Shown: positions 1 through 8,382 of the stretch, piece after piece
Layout of the letters: every line of letters begins with the position of its first letter
Position numbering within the stretch: the first letter of the stretch is position 1
Assembly: GCF_001592825.1 (NCBI RefSeq)
Contig: NZ_LTZG01000001.1
Span: 248,001-312,000 of the forward strand
Length of the DNA stretch: 64,000 bases
From: Planococcus maritimus
GTDB taxonomy: Bacteria; Bacillota; Bacilli; Bacillales_A; Planococcaceae
Reading direction: 5' to 3'
Position numbers and translations under genes: made by a program
The notes under the pieces: model-generated
Databases searched by the model: none
What the model was told of the DNA's origin: nothing
The model's input: only the letters and a program-made list of their open reading frames with translations

Positions 1-397
1 CTTGGATTAAGCCTTTTGCAGCAAGTGTTGCCAGTGCTTTCTCACTTTTCACACCGCGCAAATCTTCCAATTCCACCCGCGTAATGGGCTGTTTATAAGC
101 CACAATCGCGAGCACTTCAAGCGACGCTTGTGACAGCGATTGCGGCGTCGGATTCTCGACTAGCTTTTGAATGGTGTCTGCCATTTCCGGCTTCGTCACC
201 AACTGGTAAACACCCGCCAGCTCTTTTAGCATGATGCCAAAAACACCTTCGCTATAGCGGCTCTTCAACTCATTGAGCGCCTCTTCCACTTGATCTGCGT
301 CGGCCTCTGTCAAAAACTGCAATTGGCTAAAACTTAAGCCATCGTCTCCAGTAACGAATAGCAATGCTTCAATTTGGCCCAAAAGGTTCTTCTTCAT
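1..397 (-). CDS. scpB: segregation and condensation protein B, 3' part missing
   Basis: Kleisin-associated winged-helix protein that binds ScpA and SMC in the bacterial condensin complex, acting on the nucleoid in chromosome segregation. The 132 visible N-terminal residues begin MKKNLLGQIEALLFVTGDDG and run through the family segment near residues 96-107 (LEVLAIVAYKQP); the C-terminal part lies beyond the left window edge. The ATG at 397 has a good ribosome site (AAAGGA) about nine bases upstream and lies inside the end of scpA, a 29-base overlap that suggests translational coupling. Identity rests on sequence resemblance and on the scpA neighbour. Confidence 0.93.
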   Translation of the reverse strand, partial: MKKNLLGQIEALLFVTGDDGLSFSQLQFLTEADADQVEEALNELKSRYSEGVFGIMLKELAGVYQLVTKPEMADTIQKLVENPTPQSLSQASLEVLAIVAYKQPITRVELEDLRGVKSEKALATLAAKGLIQ

Positions 398-1142
398 CTT
401 GCCACGTTTCCTTTCTCAGTTCCACCGACAATTCGGTGAAATTCTTTTGCTGTTCGACCGCAATCACTTGTCGCTTCATCAATTCGAGTAAAGATAAAAA
501 CGACACAACGAGAACGGCCTGGTCATGTGACGGGAAAAGCTCAGAAAAATTAGCTCGACCTTTAAACGATTTTAACCGTTCGACCATGGAGCCCATCTGC
601 TCTTTGATGGAAACTTCTTGGCGAGCGACACGCGTTGATAAAGGCGCTCTTAACTGCTTCCGCCGCAGCATCTTCTGAAATGCGCCGAGCATATCATAAG
701 CATTGGCATCATCAACAGCGAGTTCTAACGGCGGATTCAGTTCCGATAAATCTGCAGGAGCTTTAGAATAAAGTATCGACCTGTCATTCTCCAGTTTCTT
801 CAGTTCCTCCGCCGCTTCCTTGTATTTCTTGTATTCAATCAGCCTCGATACCAATTCATCGCGAGGGTCTTCTTCATCGAATTCATAATCGATTTCATCT
901 ACTTCCCCTTCATGCACCGGGAGCAAGGTTTTGCTTTTAATCGCAAGCAACGTCGCCGCCATTACCAAGTACTCGCTCGCCTCATTGAGTTCGAGCACTT
1001 GCATTGCACGGATATGCTCCATATACTGTGTAGTGATTTGAGAAACGGGAATATCGTAAATATCGATTTCCAAACGATGGATTAAATGCAATAATAAATC
1101 TAGCGGGCCTTCAAAGGCATCCACTTTCACTTCGTAAGACAT
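369..1142 (-). CDS. scpA: segregation and condensation protein A (kleisin)
   Basis: Kleisin subunit of the SMC-ScpA-ScpB condensin, bridging the SMC heads in chromosome organisation and segregation. The 257-residue product has the typical N-terminal stretch YEVKVDAFEGPLDLLLHLI (residues 3-21), a helical middle with an acidic patch around 105-115 and a C-terminal winged-helix region. Length fits the family (about 250). The start at 1142 is preceded by AGGTGG at seven bases. scpB follows with overlapping ends. In B. subtilis the same pair lies next to ypuF and ribT, both of which are found here just upstream. Confidence 0.96.
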   Translation of the reverse strand: MSYEVKVDAFEGPLDLLLHLIHRLEIDIYDIPVSQITTQYMEHIRAMQVLELNEASEYLVMAATLLAIKSKTLLPVHEGEVDEIDYEFDEEDPRDELVSRLIEYKKYKEAAEELKKLENDRSILYSKAPADLSELNPPLELAVDDANAYDMLGAFQKMLRRKQLRAPLSTRVARQEVSIKEQMGSMVERLKSFKGRANFSELFPSHDQAVLVVSFLSLLELMKRQVIAVEQQKNFTELSVELRKETWQDEEEPFGPN

Positions 1143-1202
1143 GCAATTACCACCTGACTGTTCATACTATTATTAATTGATTATAAAAGAAAGGAGATCG
1201 AA

Positions 1203-1703
1203 ATGCATCCGCTTAGCCATCCCTTATTCCTTCAGTACATTATCCACTTCAATGATGAAAAAGATTATTTCGAATGTCATGAGGTCGGAGAAGAGTACTG
1301 GAAACAAATCGCTCCAAAAGACAAAATGCACCCCTTAACTGGTTGGATCCAATTGGCGGTCGGCATGTACCATTGGCGCCGCAGCAATTATCCGGGCGCG
1401 CTTCGTTCACTCATCCGGGCTAAACCGAAACTTGCCGAGCCTGGCATTTGGACCGAGGGCTTCGACCACCCGCAATTGATGCAACTCCTTACCGAATCGA
1501 TACAAGGAGTGACCAATCGCGAGCCATTCGAACATCGTGACCTCCCGCTTGTACCAGGCGAACTGGTTCAAGCCGTCGAAGAACAAAAGCAACATTATTT
1601 GGCCCCAGAGCTAGATGAGCACTTTTTGATGCACAAACACCGGCTGCGTGACCGGACAGAGATCATCGCGCTCAGACAACAGAAAAAAAGGCGGAACCTT
1701 TAA
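1203..1703 (+). CDS. ypuF: DUF309 family protein (YpuF-like)
   Basis: A 166-residue soluble protein of the DUF309 family, function unknown. The family hallmarks are visible: the HEVGEEYWK segment near residues 26-34 and HPLTGWIQLAVGMYHWRR at about 42-59. In B. subtilis ypuF sits co-directionally between ribT and scpA; here it lies between the same two genes but is read from the opposite strand, divergent from scpA and convergent with ribT. The ATG at 1203 has AAAGGAG seven bases upstream. The stop codon falls inside a terminator shared with ribT. The family call is firm; no function is proposed. Confidence 0.88.
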   Translation: MHPLSHPLFLQYIIHFNDEKDYFECHEVGEEYWKQIAPKDKMHPLTGWIQLAVGMYHWRRSNYPGALRSLIRAKPKLAEPGIWTEGFDHPQLMQLLTESIQGVTNREPFEHRDLPLVPGELVQAVEEQKQHYLAPELDEHFLMHKHRLRDRTEIIALRQQKKRRNL

Positions 1704-1725
1704 GAATTAAAGGCCGCCTTTTTTT
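1683..1725. terminator. bidirectional terminator between ypuF and ribT
   Basis: A-tract plus GGCGG at 1683-1694 pairs with CCGCC plus T-tract at 1714-1725. The stem has A and T runs on either side, so it can end both converging transcripts; both stop codons lie inside it. Confidence 0.85.
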
Positions 1726-2066
1726 ACTGGGCATTTATTCAGGAAAGCTTCGGTTTCGTCAGTAGCCCGCATTTCCCGGTGCTGCATCATGTCTTGAATC
1801 TTATCGATCATTTGATGGCCGATCCCGTCGCCCCGATGGGATGGATTCACCGATACATGATGAATAGTGTAATGATCTTCCGAGACTTCCACACCTAATA
1901 ATCCGACAAAGTCGTCCTCTTTTTTCCAAAGGAATAATTGCCATTCCGGATTTTCTTCGTAAATGTGCATGGTCTGCTGCAGCTTTTTCAGTTCGCGCTC
2001 TCTAGGCATAAATGACAATAAGCCCATGGCGATCTTTTCAAATGATTTTTTGTATCTGTATAACAT
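1707..2066 (-). CDS. ribT: GNAT-family N-acetyltransferase RibT
   Basis: Small GNAT acetyltransferase, the last gene of the Bacillus riboflavin operon; substrate unknown. The 119-residue product starts MLYRYKKSFEKIAMGLLSFM, almost the same as B. subtilis RibT from memory, and has the acetyl-CoA loop NPSHRGDGIGHQM at about residues 74-86. The C-terminal codons overlap the terminator shared with ypuF. The other riboflavin genes (ribD, ribE, ribBA, ribH) that precede ribT in B. subtilis are not here; a microprotein and lysA take their place. The start is supported by GAGGGA seven bases upstream. Confidence 0.88.
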   Translation of the reverse strand: MLYRYKKSFEKIAMGLLSFMPRERELKKLQQTMHIYEENPEWQLFLWKKEDDFVGLLGVEVSEDHYTIHHVSVNPSHRGDGIGHQMIDKIQDMMQHREMRATDETEAFLNKCPVKKGGL

Positions 2067-2146
2067 AATTGATCCCTCATTTTCATCTTAAAAGCAGCTT
2101 TCCCCATACTACTATAAACTTCCCGATAACTCAAGTTTACATAGGA

Positions 2147-2251
2147 TCAGCCACCGGTGACCTTGTCCGCAAAGAACAGCCAGTAGGCAACGCCCCAGGC
2201 AACCGCCATCAATAAGACAAACAGGAACAGCATGATGTTTTGCTTCCTCAC
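2147..2251 (-). CDS. 34-residue single-span membrane microprotein downstream of lysA
   Basis: Begins with GTG at 2251 that overlaps the lysA stop codon (GTGA), preceded by a perfect AGGAGG seven bases upstream inside lysA. It encodes 34 residues: a short basic start (MRKQN), one hydrophobic span of about 20 residues (residues 6-27) and a short DKVTGG tail. The overlap and strong ribosome site argue for real translation coupled to lysA. No family is recognised. It could be a membrane-anchored microprotein or merely a permissive reading frame; the ribosome site makes the first more likely. Confidence 0.6.
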   Translation of the reverse strand: MRKQNIMLFLFVLLMAVAWGVAYWLFFADKVTGG

Positions 2252-3570
2252 TGTTGTGCCTCCTCTTGCGAATACCCCACTTCATTCTTGATCAAGTCTT
2301 CGAAGCTTTCGCGCCGGATGACGAGCTGGTGCTTGCCGCCTTCTGCAAAGACGACTGCCGGACGTGTGATTCGGTTGTAATTGCTCGCCATGGAATAGCC
2401 ATATGCCCCGGTACAAAAGATAGCCAGAATGTCACCAGCAGATACACGCGGCAACTGGGCTTCCTCTATTAGCTTATCACCGGATTCGCAGCATTTTCCT
2501 GCGATCGTGTAAACTTGTCCAGCTTCATCCTGTGCTCGGTTGGCCAGTAAGGAACTGTACTTCGCCCCATAAAGGGCAGGACGGATATTATCAGACATGC
2601 CGCCATCAACCGCAGCATAGCGACGCGTGTCTGGCACTTCTTTTGTCGAACCGATTGTGTAAAGCGTTGTACCCGCATCCCCGATTAATGAACGACCCGG
2701 CTCGATCCAGATTTCCGGCAATGGAAATCCAGCTTGCTCTGATGCCGATTTAACCGTGCGAATCATGTCTTTCACGTAAACGGCAGGTTCAAGCGGTGCA
2801 TCTTCTTCCGTATAGCGGATGCCAAAACCACCGCCTAAATTCAGTACGCTGCAAGTATAGGCATAATCCTTGTTCCACGATGCCATTTTCAGCAGTAATT
2901 TTTCAGAAGCCATTTGAAAAGCCGCCGTATCGAAAATTTGTGAGCCAATATGGCAATGCAGGCCAATCAACTCGAGATAATCGTGGCTATAAGTTTGTTC
3001 AAAAGCGCGGTCTGCCTGGCCGTTGTTCAAATCAAACCCGAACTTCGAGTCTTCCTGGCCGGTCGTAATATAGTCATGTGTATGGGCTTCGATGCCTGGC
3101 GTGACCCGCAGCAAGATGTTCATCTTTTGTTTGCGCTGTTCGGCAGTTTTTTTCAGCAGTTCGATTTCATGGAAATTATCGACAACAATGCAGCCAATCT
3201 CTTCAACAAATGCCATGTCGATTTCCGCTTGGCTCTTATTGTTGCCATGGAAATGGATTTTGTCTTTTGGAAATCCACTTTGAATCGCGGTGTAAAGTTC
3301 TCCACCGGAGACGACATCAAGCGACAAGCCTTCTTGTGCAGCGACTTGGTAGATGGCGATGCCGGAAAATGCTTTGCTGGCATAAGCCACCTGATACCCG
3401 ACCTGCTCGCTTTCAAAGGTTTGTTGGAACGCTTGTGCGCGTTCGCGGAATAGTTGGATGTCGTAAACAAAAAGCGGTGTGCTGTATTGTGCGGCGAGGT
3501 CAACCGCATCTACTCCCCCAATTGTCAAATGGCCTTGTGCGTTGATTGCTTGTGTCCCGTATAAATGCAT
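2248..3570 (-). CDS. lysA: diaminopimelate decarboxylase
   Basis: PLP enzyme that decarboxylates meso-diaminopimelate to L-lysine, the last step of lysine synthesis. The 440-residue product has the fold III features: PLP lysine in VAYASKAF (K66), HIGSQIFD near 208, the glycine-rich NLGGGFG loop near 245, EPGRSLIGDAG near 292 and the CCESGD motif near 360 that serves the dimer active site. Length is typical. AGGAGG precedes the ATG at seven bases. A terminator separates it from pdp upstream, so it has its own promoter. In B. subtilis lysA follows the spoVA operon; that operon is missing here. Confidence 0.97.
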   Translation of the reverse strand: MHLYGTQAINAQGHLTIGGVDAVDLAAQYSTPLFVYDIQLFRERAQAFQQTFESEQVGYQVAYASKAFSGIAIYQVAAQEGLSLDVVSGGELYTAIQSGFPKDKIHFHGNNKSQAEIDMAFVEEIGCIVVDNFHEIELLKKTAEQRKQKMNILLRVTPGIEAHTHDYITTGQEDSKFGFDLNNGQADRAFEQTYSHDYLELIGLHCHIGSQIFDTAAFQMASEKLLLKMASWNKDYAYTCSVLNLGGGFGIRYTEEDAPLEPAVYVKDMIRTVKSASEQAGFPLPEIWIEPGRSLIGDAGTTLYTIGSTKEVPDTRRYAAVDGGMSDNIRPALYGAKYSSLLANRAQDEAGQVYTIAGKCCESGDKLIEEAQLPRVSAGDILAIFCTGAYGYSMASNYNRITRPAVVFAEGGKHQLVIRRESFEDLIKNEVGYSQEEAQQ

Positions 3571-3596
3571 GTCGACTCCTCCTGTATGGCTATGTA

Positions 3597-3632
3597 AATA
3601 AAAATCCTGCTGGGCCTAAACCCAGCAAGATT
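3597..3632 (-). terminator. terminator after pdp
   Basis: Minus-strand hairpin with an AATC..TGCTGGG arm, TTTAGG loop and CCCAGCA..GATT arm, followed by a T-rich tract. It lies four bases after the pdp stop and separates pdp from lysA. Confidence 0.8.
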
Positions 3633-3635
3633 CCT

Positions 3636-4940
3636 TTAATCGGTGATCAAAGCGGAGACAAGCTGAATTGCTTCAACCGGCTCGTTTGAATACTCGATAC
3701 TATTGTATAACATTTCCTGGCATTCCGCGAGGTCTTGTGTGTTGGAATAAATGGTAACCAGTGACTCGCCTTGTTTGACAAAATCGCCGACTTTCTTATT
3801 GAGCACTAAGCCGACCGATAGATCGATGACCGAATCTTTCGTCGCACGTCCTGCGCCGAGAACCATCGCCGCTGTTCCGATTTCGTCGGCTTCCATGTAG
3901 GAAACATAACCGTCTTGTTTTGCTGGCAGTTCCGTGACGAATTTTGCTTGCGGCAACAAACTAAGATCGTCCACAACAGCCGGATTGCCGCCTTGGTCTT
4001 TGATCAATTGGCGGAACGCTTCAAGTGCAGAGCCGTCTTTAATAACGCCTTCGAGCATGACACGCGCCTCTTCCAATGTGTCTGCTTTGCCGCCGACAAC
4101 GACCATTTGACTGCCGAGCACGAGACACAGTTCCGTAAGGTCTGCTGGGCCTTTGCCTTGCAGCGTTTCAATCGCCTCTTTTACTTCCAAAGCATTGCCG
4201 ATCGCAAATCCGAGCGGCTGGCTCATATCAGAAATAATCGCCATCGTTTTACGCCCCGTCGCGTTACCGATGCCCACCATGGCATGTGCCAACTTCTTAG
4301 CATCTTCCTCGGTTTTCATGAATGCGCCTTCGCCAGTTTTCACATCGAGGACGATGGCATCGGCCCCTGCTGCGATTTTCTTGCTCATAATGGAGCTCGC
4401 GATGAGCGGAATGCTATTGACAGTCGCTGTCACATCACGCAAGGCATACATTTTTTTATCGGCAGGCGTCAAGTTGCCGCTTTGGCCAATAACTGCCAGT
4501 TTGTGTTCATTTACCTGGTGGATAAAGTCTTGTGTTGACAGTTCTACGTGGAATCCGTCAATTGCTTCTAGTTTGTCGATGGTCCCGCCGGTATGGCCAA
4601 GTCCTCGCCCGCTCATTTTTGCAACCGGCACGCCACAAGCTGCAACGAGCGGCCCGAGCACAAGCGTTGTCGTATCGCCGACGCCTCCTGTCGAGTGTTT
4701 ATCTACTTTAATGCCCTCAATGGCCGACAGAACGATCTGGTCGCCTGATTCTGCCATCGCCATCGTCAAATCAGCACGCTCGCGTTCACTCATGTCTTGG
4801 AAAAATACCGCCATTAAAAATGAGCTTAATTGATAATCGGCGATTTCACCATTTGTATAGCCTGAAATAATAAAACGGATTTCTTCTGTGGACAGCTCGT
4901 GGCCATCACGTTTCTTTTCGATCAAGTCTACCATTCTCAT
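3636..4940 (-). CDS. pdp: pyrimidine-nucleoside phosphorylase
   Basis: Cleaves uridine, thymidine and deoxyuridine with phosphate to the free base and (deoxy)ribose 1-phosphate in pyrimidine salvage. The 434-residue product has the family signature [18 protein letters not shown] around residues 81-98 and [16 protein letters not shown] near 110-125, the phosphate and nucleoside binding region. Length fits. The start at 4940 has AAGGCGG nine bases upstream. It is 17 bases behind deoB, whose product uses the (deoxy)ribose 1-phosphate made here, so the two form a nucleoside catabolic unit. pupG, which follows deoB in B. subtilis, is absent. Confidence 0.95.
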   Translation of the reverse strand: MRMVDLIEKKRDGHELSTEEIRFIISGYTNGEIADYQLSSFLMAVFFQDMSERERADLTMAMAESGDQIVLSAIEGIKVDKHSTGGVGDTTTLVLGPLVAACGVPVAKMSGRGLGHTGGTIDKLEAIDGFHVELSTQDFIHQVNEHKLAVIGQSGNLTPADKKMYALRDVTATVNSIPLIASSIMSKKIAAGADAIVLDVKTGEGAFMKTEEDAKKLAHAMVGIGNATGRKTMAIISDMSQPLGFAIGNALEVKEAIETLQGKGPADLTELCLVLGSQMVVVGGKADTLEEARVMLEGVIKDGSALEAFRQLIKDQGGNPAVVDDLSLLPQAKFVTELPAKQDGYVSYMEADEIGTAAMVLGAGRATKDSVIDLSVGLVLNKKVGDFVKQGESLVTIYSNTQDLAECQEMLYNSIEYSNEPVEAIQLVSALITD

Positions 4941-4957
4941 TAGTCATTACCGCCTTT

Positions 4958-6142
4958 TCATTTTAGTTTCGAGAGAAAGCTTGTGCCGAATTTCGGCAAT
5001 TCACATGCGAAGTTCTCGGCAATCGTCGCACCGATATCCGCAAATGTTGATCCAGTTCCAAGCGCTCCCCCGCCATTAAAACGAGGAGAGAAAGCAAGAA
5101 GTGGCACATATTCACGCGTATGGTCTGTGCCTGGGAAGGTCGGATCGTTTCCGTGGTCTGCTGTAATGAGCAGCAAATCATCTTCTTTCAAGCCCTCTAA
5201 CACTTCCGGAAGGCGCACATCAAATTCTTCTAATGCCTGCGCGTAGCCTTTCGGGTCTCTGCGGTGTCCATAAAGTGCATCAAAGTCAACCAGGTTCAAA
5301 AAGCTCAATCCATTGAAATCTTTGCCAACAATTTGCACGAGCTTATCCATGCCATCAGAATTATCTGTGGTTCTTACTGCATCGGTTACACCGGCGCCAT
5401 TGTAAATATCGTTAATCTTGCCGATAGCGATAACGTCTTTGCCAGCATCCTGAAGTTCGTTCATGACAGTGCGGTCAAATGGCGTCAACGCATAATCGTG
5501 TCGATTAGAGGTGCGTTTAAAAGCACCAGGCTCGCCGAGGAACGGGCGTGCGATGACTCGTCCAACTAAAAATTCCGGATCCAAGGTCAATTCGCGAGCC
5601 GTTTCACAGATTTGATACAGTTCCTCCAACGGGATCACTTCTTCATGCGCAGCAATTTGAAGGACCGGATCAGCTGAGGTGTAGACAATTAATGCTCCTG
5701 TTTCCATATGTTCCTGGCCAAGTTCGTCCAGGATTTCAGTGCCGCTTGCCGGTTTATTGCCGATGACTTTCCGCCCTGTCGCCTGTTCAAGCTTGTCGAT
5801 CAGTTCTTTAGGGAAGCCATCTGGATACACTTTAAATGGTGTATCGATATTGAGTCCCATGATTTCCCAGTGTCCCGTCATTGTATCTTTCCCGACGGAT
5901 GCCTCTTCAAGGCGGCCAAAGTGGGCAGCTGGTGTTTCTTGTGCGTCAAGGCCTTTTACCGGAACGATATTGGCAAGTCCCAATTTTTCCATGTTTGGCA
6001 TGTTGAGGCCGCCAACAGATTGAGCGATATGGCCAAGCGTATCAGCGCCTGTGTCTCCAAAAGCTTTGGCATCTGGCGCTTCGCCAATGCCTACAGAATC
6101 CAAAACGATTAAATGTATGCGAGTAAACGGTTTCATTGTCAT
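4958..6142 (-). CDS. deoB: phosphopentomutase
   Basis: Binuclear metal enzyme of the alkaline phosphatase superfamily that interconverts (deoxy)ribose 1-phosphate and 5-phosphate, linking nucleoside breakdown to central metabolism. The 394-residue product shows the metal site [11 protein letters not shown] near residue 15, the [11 protein letters not shown] segment carrying the phosphorylated Thr near residue 87, and [18 protein letters not shown] near 325. The ATG at 6142 follows AAGGAGG at seven bases; a second ATG two codons on is less well placed. It sits between xerD and pdp; B. subtilis also has xerD next to this gene (drm). Confidence 0.97.
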   Translation of the reverse strand: MTMKPFTRIHLIVLDSVGIGEAPDAKAFGDTGADTLGHIAQSVGGLNMPNMEKLGLANIVPVKGLDAQETPAAHFGRLEEASVGKDTMTGHWEIMGLNIDTPFKVYPDGFPKELIDKLEQATGRKVIGNKPASGTEILDELGQEHMETGALIVYTSADPVLQIAAHEEVIPLEELYQICETARELTLDPEFLVGRVIARPFLGEPGAFKRTSNRHDYALTPFDRTVMNELQDAGKDVIAIGKINDIYNGAGVTDAVRTTDNSDGMDKLVQIVGKDFNGLSFLNLVDFDALYGHRRDPKGYAQALEEFDVRLPEVLEGLKEDDLLLITADHGNDPTFPGTDHTREYVPLLAFSPRFNGGGALGTGSTFADIGATIAENFACELPKFGTSFLSKLK

Positions 6143-6210
6143 ATTAGTTCCTCCTTATTTGCCCTTTCATTCTATCACAGGAATGGTCCATGTCGGAAGT
6201 CAGACCTCTG

Positions 6211-7113
6211 TTATGCGCGAGGATGAAATTGCGAGTAGACATCTTTTAAACGCGTCTTGCTGACGTGAGTATAAATTTGTGTGGTTGAAATATCCGCGTG
6301 TCCCAACATTTCTTGTACCGCACGCAAATCTGCGCCATTTTCAATCAAATGGGTCGCGAATGAATGACGCAAAGTATGCGGCGTCAATTCTTTTTGAATC
6401 CCTGCTTTTTTGGCGTGCTGTTTCAATAATTTCCAGAATCCCTGCCTGGTCAGTCGTTTTCCTCTTTGATTAATGAACAAAGCATCCGTTTTTTCCACTG
6501 GATTTCGCAATGCAAGACGACCCGATTCAAGGTATTGACGGTTCGCCTCAAGCGCTGCTCTGCCAAGCGGAATGATGCGCTCTTTTCCCCCTTTGCCTAC
6601 GCACCGGACGAATCCCATTGTCAGATGGACATCCTCAATGTCCAAATTGATGCATTCACTGACTCGCATGCCACTTGCATAAAGTAATTCCAGCATGGCT
6701 CGGTCCCGCAGCCCACTGGCTTTTGACGTATCCGGCGAATTCAATAAAGCATCAATTTCTTCTATAGAGAGGATATTCGGCAACTTCTTATCCATTTGAG
6801 GCATTTCCAAATGTACCGTTGGATCCGAATCGCTGCGTTTTTCCCTAATCAAAAACTGGTGGAAGCTGCGGATTGAGGAAATATGCCTTGCCACCGTCCT
6901 CGAAGTTTTCGCCAGTTCCTGAAGATGGCGCAAGTGATTGAGAATATGGACACGTTCGATTTTTCCGAGCGACTCCAATTGTTCCACTTCATTCATATAC
7001 TGTATATAGACTTTCAAATCACGTTCGTATGAGGTCAAGGTGTTATCGGCAAGCTGCCTTTCCACCCGTAAAAAATGCAAATAATCATCCAATGCATCTT
7101 TCGCATCGTTCAT
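6211..7113 (-). CDS. xerD: site-specific tyrosine recombinase XerD
   Basis: Tyrosine recombinase that resolves chromosome dimers at dif during division, working with XerC/CodV and FtsK. The 300-residue protein has an N-terminal SAM-like core-binding domain (about 1-90) and a catalytic domain with the full set R150, K174, H246, R249, H272 and nucleophile Y281 (motifs SGMRVSE, HTLRHSFATHL and LGHADISTTQIYTH). Length is standard. Context is the conserved fur-xerD-deoB order; it is followed by deoB 68 bases downstream. ftsK, its partner translocase, is also in this window at about 50-52 kb. Confidence 0.97.
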   Translation of the reverse strand: MNDAKDALDDYLHFLRVERQLADNTLTSYERDLKVYIQYMNEVEQLESLGKIERVHILNHLRHLQELAKTSRTVARHISSIRSFHQFLIREKRSDSDPTVHLEMPQMDKKLPNILSIEEIDALLNSPDTSKASGLRDRAMLELLYASGMRVSECINLDIEDVHLTMGFVRCVGKGGKERIIPLGRAALEANRQYLESGRLALRNPVEKTDALFINQRGKRLTRQGFWKLLKQHAKKAGIQKELTPHTLRHSFATHLIENGADLRAVQEMLGHADISTTQIYTHVSKTRLKDVYSQFHPRA

Positions 7114-7150
7114 CGGAATTCCTCCTTTACACGCTCTTTTCTTGAGGATG

Positions 7151-7182
7151 AAAAAAGACGGCCTTCAACAGGCCGCCTTTTA
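7151..7182 (-). terminator. terminator after fur
   Basis: Inverted repeat with AAAAGACGGCC and GGCCGCCTTTT arms and a short TTCAACA loop, T-tract on the minus strand. It overlaps the fur stop codon and separates fur from xerD. Confidence 0.75.
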
Positions 7183-7647
7183 AGCGTCTTTTTCCGGCTT
7201 ATCGGCACCCAAGTCGTTGCAGCGCCAGCAAATGCCATGAAAAGTCAGACGGTGATCTTTGATCTGGAAATTCCAGCGCTTTTCCACGACCGTCTCAACA
7301 TCTTCAAGTAAATCTTCTTGTATTTCATCCACTGCCCCACATTCCAAGCAAACCAAATGATGATGAAAGTGTGCTGCGCCTTCCTGACGCAAATCATAAC
7401 GGGAAACGCCATCCCCAAAGTTTATTTTATCAACAATTTTTAATTCGGTCAGAAGTTCCAATGTACGGTATACTGTCGCCAAGCCGATTTCCGGCGCAAT
7501 GTCTTTGACCAAAAGATAGACATCTTCAGCACTTAGATGATCTTCTTCATGGTCCAATAAAATCCGTACCGTTGCTTCACGCTGTGGCGTCAGCTTATAA
7601 CTCGCAGCGTGTAATTGTTTCTTTATGCGATCTATCCTTGTTTCCAT
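7180..7647 (-). CDS. fur: ferric uptake regulator family repressor Fur
   Basis: Metal-dependent dimeric repressor of iron uptake genes. The 155-residue protein has an N-terminal winged helix (LATVYRTLELL near residues 56-66 is the recognition region), the metal-binding run AAHFHHHLVC near 91-100 and two CxxC pairs (CLEC at 100-103, CWRC near 140-143) that form the structural zinc site. Gene order (nudF, fur, xerD) favours Fur over the paralogues PerR and Zur, which share the fold. A good promoter and a candidate Fur/PerR box lie upstream. Confidence 0.9.
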   Translation of the reverse strand: METRIDRIKKQLHAASYKLTPQREATVRILLDHEEDHLSAEDVYLLVKDIAPEIGLATVYRTLELLTELKIVDKINFGDGVSRYDLRQEGAAHFHHHLVCLECGAVDEIQEDLLEDVETVVEKRWNFQIKDHRLTFHGICWRCNDLGADKPEKDA

Positions 7648-7673
7648 GCGACGCCCTCCCTCAAACTGTATTC

Positions 7674-7703
7674 ATTATATCAAAAGGGCGTTCTCGATTA
7701 CAA
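7674..7703 (-). promoter_or_regulatory. sigma-A promoter of fur
   Basis: Minus strand: -35 TTGTAA (7698-7703), 18-base spacer, -10 TATAAT (7674-7679) preceded by TG, an extended -10. It lies 27 bases upstream of the fur start. Confidence 0.75.
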
Positions 7704-7722
7704 CAATGGATGCGTTTATTAT

Positions 7723-7737
7723 TTAGAATCATTCTCA
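7723..7737. promoter_or_regulatory. candidate Fur/PerR-family operator upstream of fur
   Basis: TTAGAAT C ATTCTCA is a 7-1-7 inverted repeat with one mismatch between its arms, the geometry of Bacillus Fur (TGATAAT-N-ATTATCA) and PerR (TTATAAT-N-ATTATAA) boxes. It lies about 20 bases upstream of the -35 of the fur promoter. Known: B. subtilis fur is controlled by PerR. Inferred: this may be that site; the bases do not decide between Fur and PerR. Confidence 0.5.
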
Positions 7738-7750
7738 ACTGGTAATTGGA

Positions 7751-8302
7751 TTAATTCTTATCTGATAAGTAGTTTTTAACCCATTGAACAGCGTAAGCGG
7801 TTTTGGCATCGTATATACGCTCGTTGTCGATCAATCCTTGTGCTTCTTCAACCGTCACCTCGAGCAATTCCACAAACTCATCTTCGTCTGTTACTGCGCC
7901 ATTTTCTGCGCGGTGCAAACCGGTGGCAAAGAAAACATGCACCACTTCATCAGCAAATCCAGGAGATGTCGAGAAGCTGATTACTTTTTCAAGCTTGTCC
8001 GCTGAATAGCCTGTCTCTTCTTCCAGCTCTCGCATCGCCGTATATTCCGGAGCTTCGCCAGGTTCCAGTTTTCCGGCTGGTATTTCGACTAGTGAACGCT
8101 CTAGCGCTTTACGGTATTGTTCGACCATGATGATTTTCCCTTCAGCCGTCAAGGCGATGACCGCTACCGCTCCTGGATGTTCGATTAATTCGCGCTTTGA
8201 CTGTTTGCCATTCGGCAAGGTCACATCGTCCACTTTCAAATTAATGACTTTGCCTTCGTATAATCGTTCACTATGAATTGTTTTTTCTTCAAATTTCTTC
8301 AT
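7751..8302 (-). CDS. nudF: ADP-ribose pyrophosphatase, Nudix family
   Basis: Hydrolyses ADP-ribose to AMP and ribose 5-phosphate, a house-cleaning reaction in the cytoplasm. The 183-residue protein has a complete Nudix box at residues 78-100: G78, E84, R92, E93, E96, E97, G99. The N-terminal region (residues 1-50) forms the dimerising strand domain of the ADPRase group. ATG at 8302 follows GAGG at six bases; an in-frame ATG at 8314 lacks a ribosome site. It lies upstream of fur and divergent from the aldo/keto reductase, the same neighbourhood as B. subtilis yqkG. Confidence 0.93.
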   Translation of the reverse strand: MKKFEEKTIHSERLYEGKVINLKVDDVTLPNGKQSKRELIEHPGAVAVIALTAEGKIIMVEQYRKALERSLVEIPAGKLEPGEAPEYTAMRELEEETGYSADKLEKVISFSTSPGFADEVVHVFFATGLHRAENGAVTDEDEFVELLEVTVEEAQGLIDNERIYDAKTAYAVQWVKNYLSDKN

Positions 8303-8382
8303 GCTCGGCCTCATTTCATTTGTAGTTTCAATACCGCAAAGTATACCATAGAGGAAATAAACTTTTACAACGGGGTGAAAAA

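Noticed and set aside
2950-3545. Long plus-strand frames over lysA
   Set aside because: Antisense to a well-recognised gene, arginine/cysteine-rich composition, no ribosome sites.
3915-4833. 207- and 226-residue plus-strand frames over pdp
   Set aside because: Antisense shadows of a conserved enzyme gene; no start signals.
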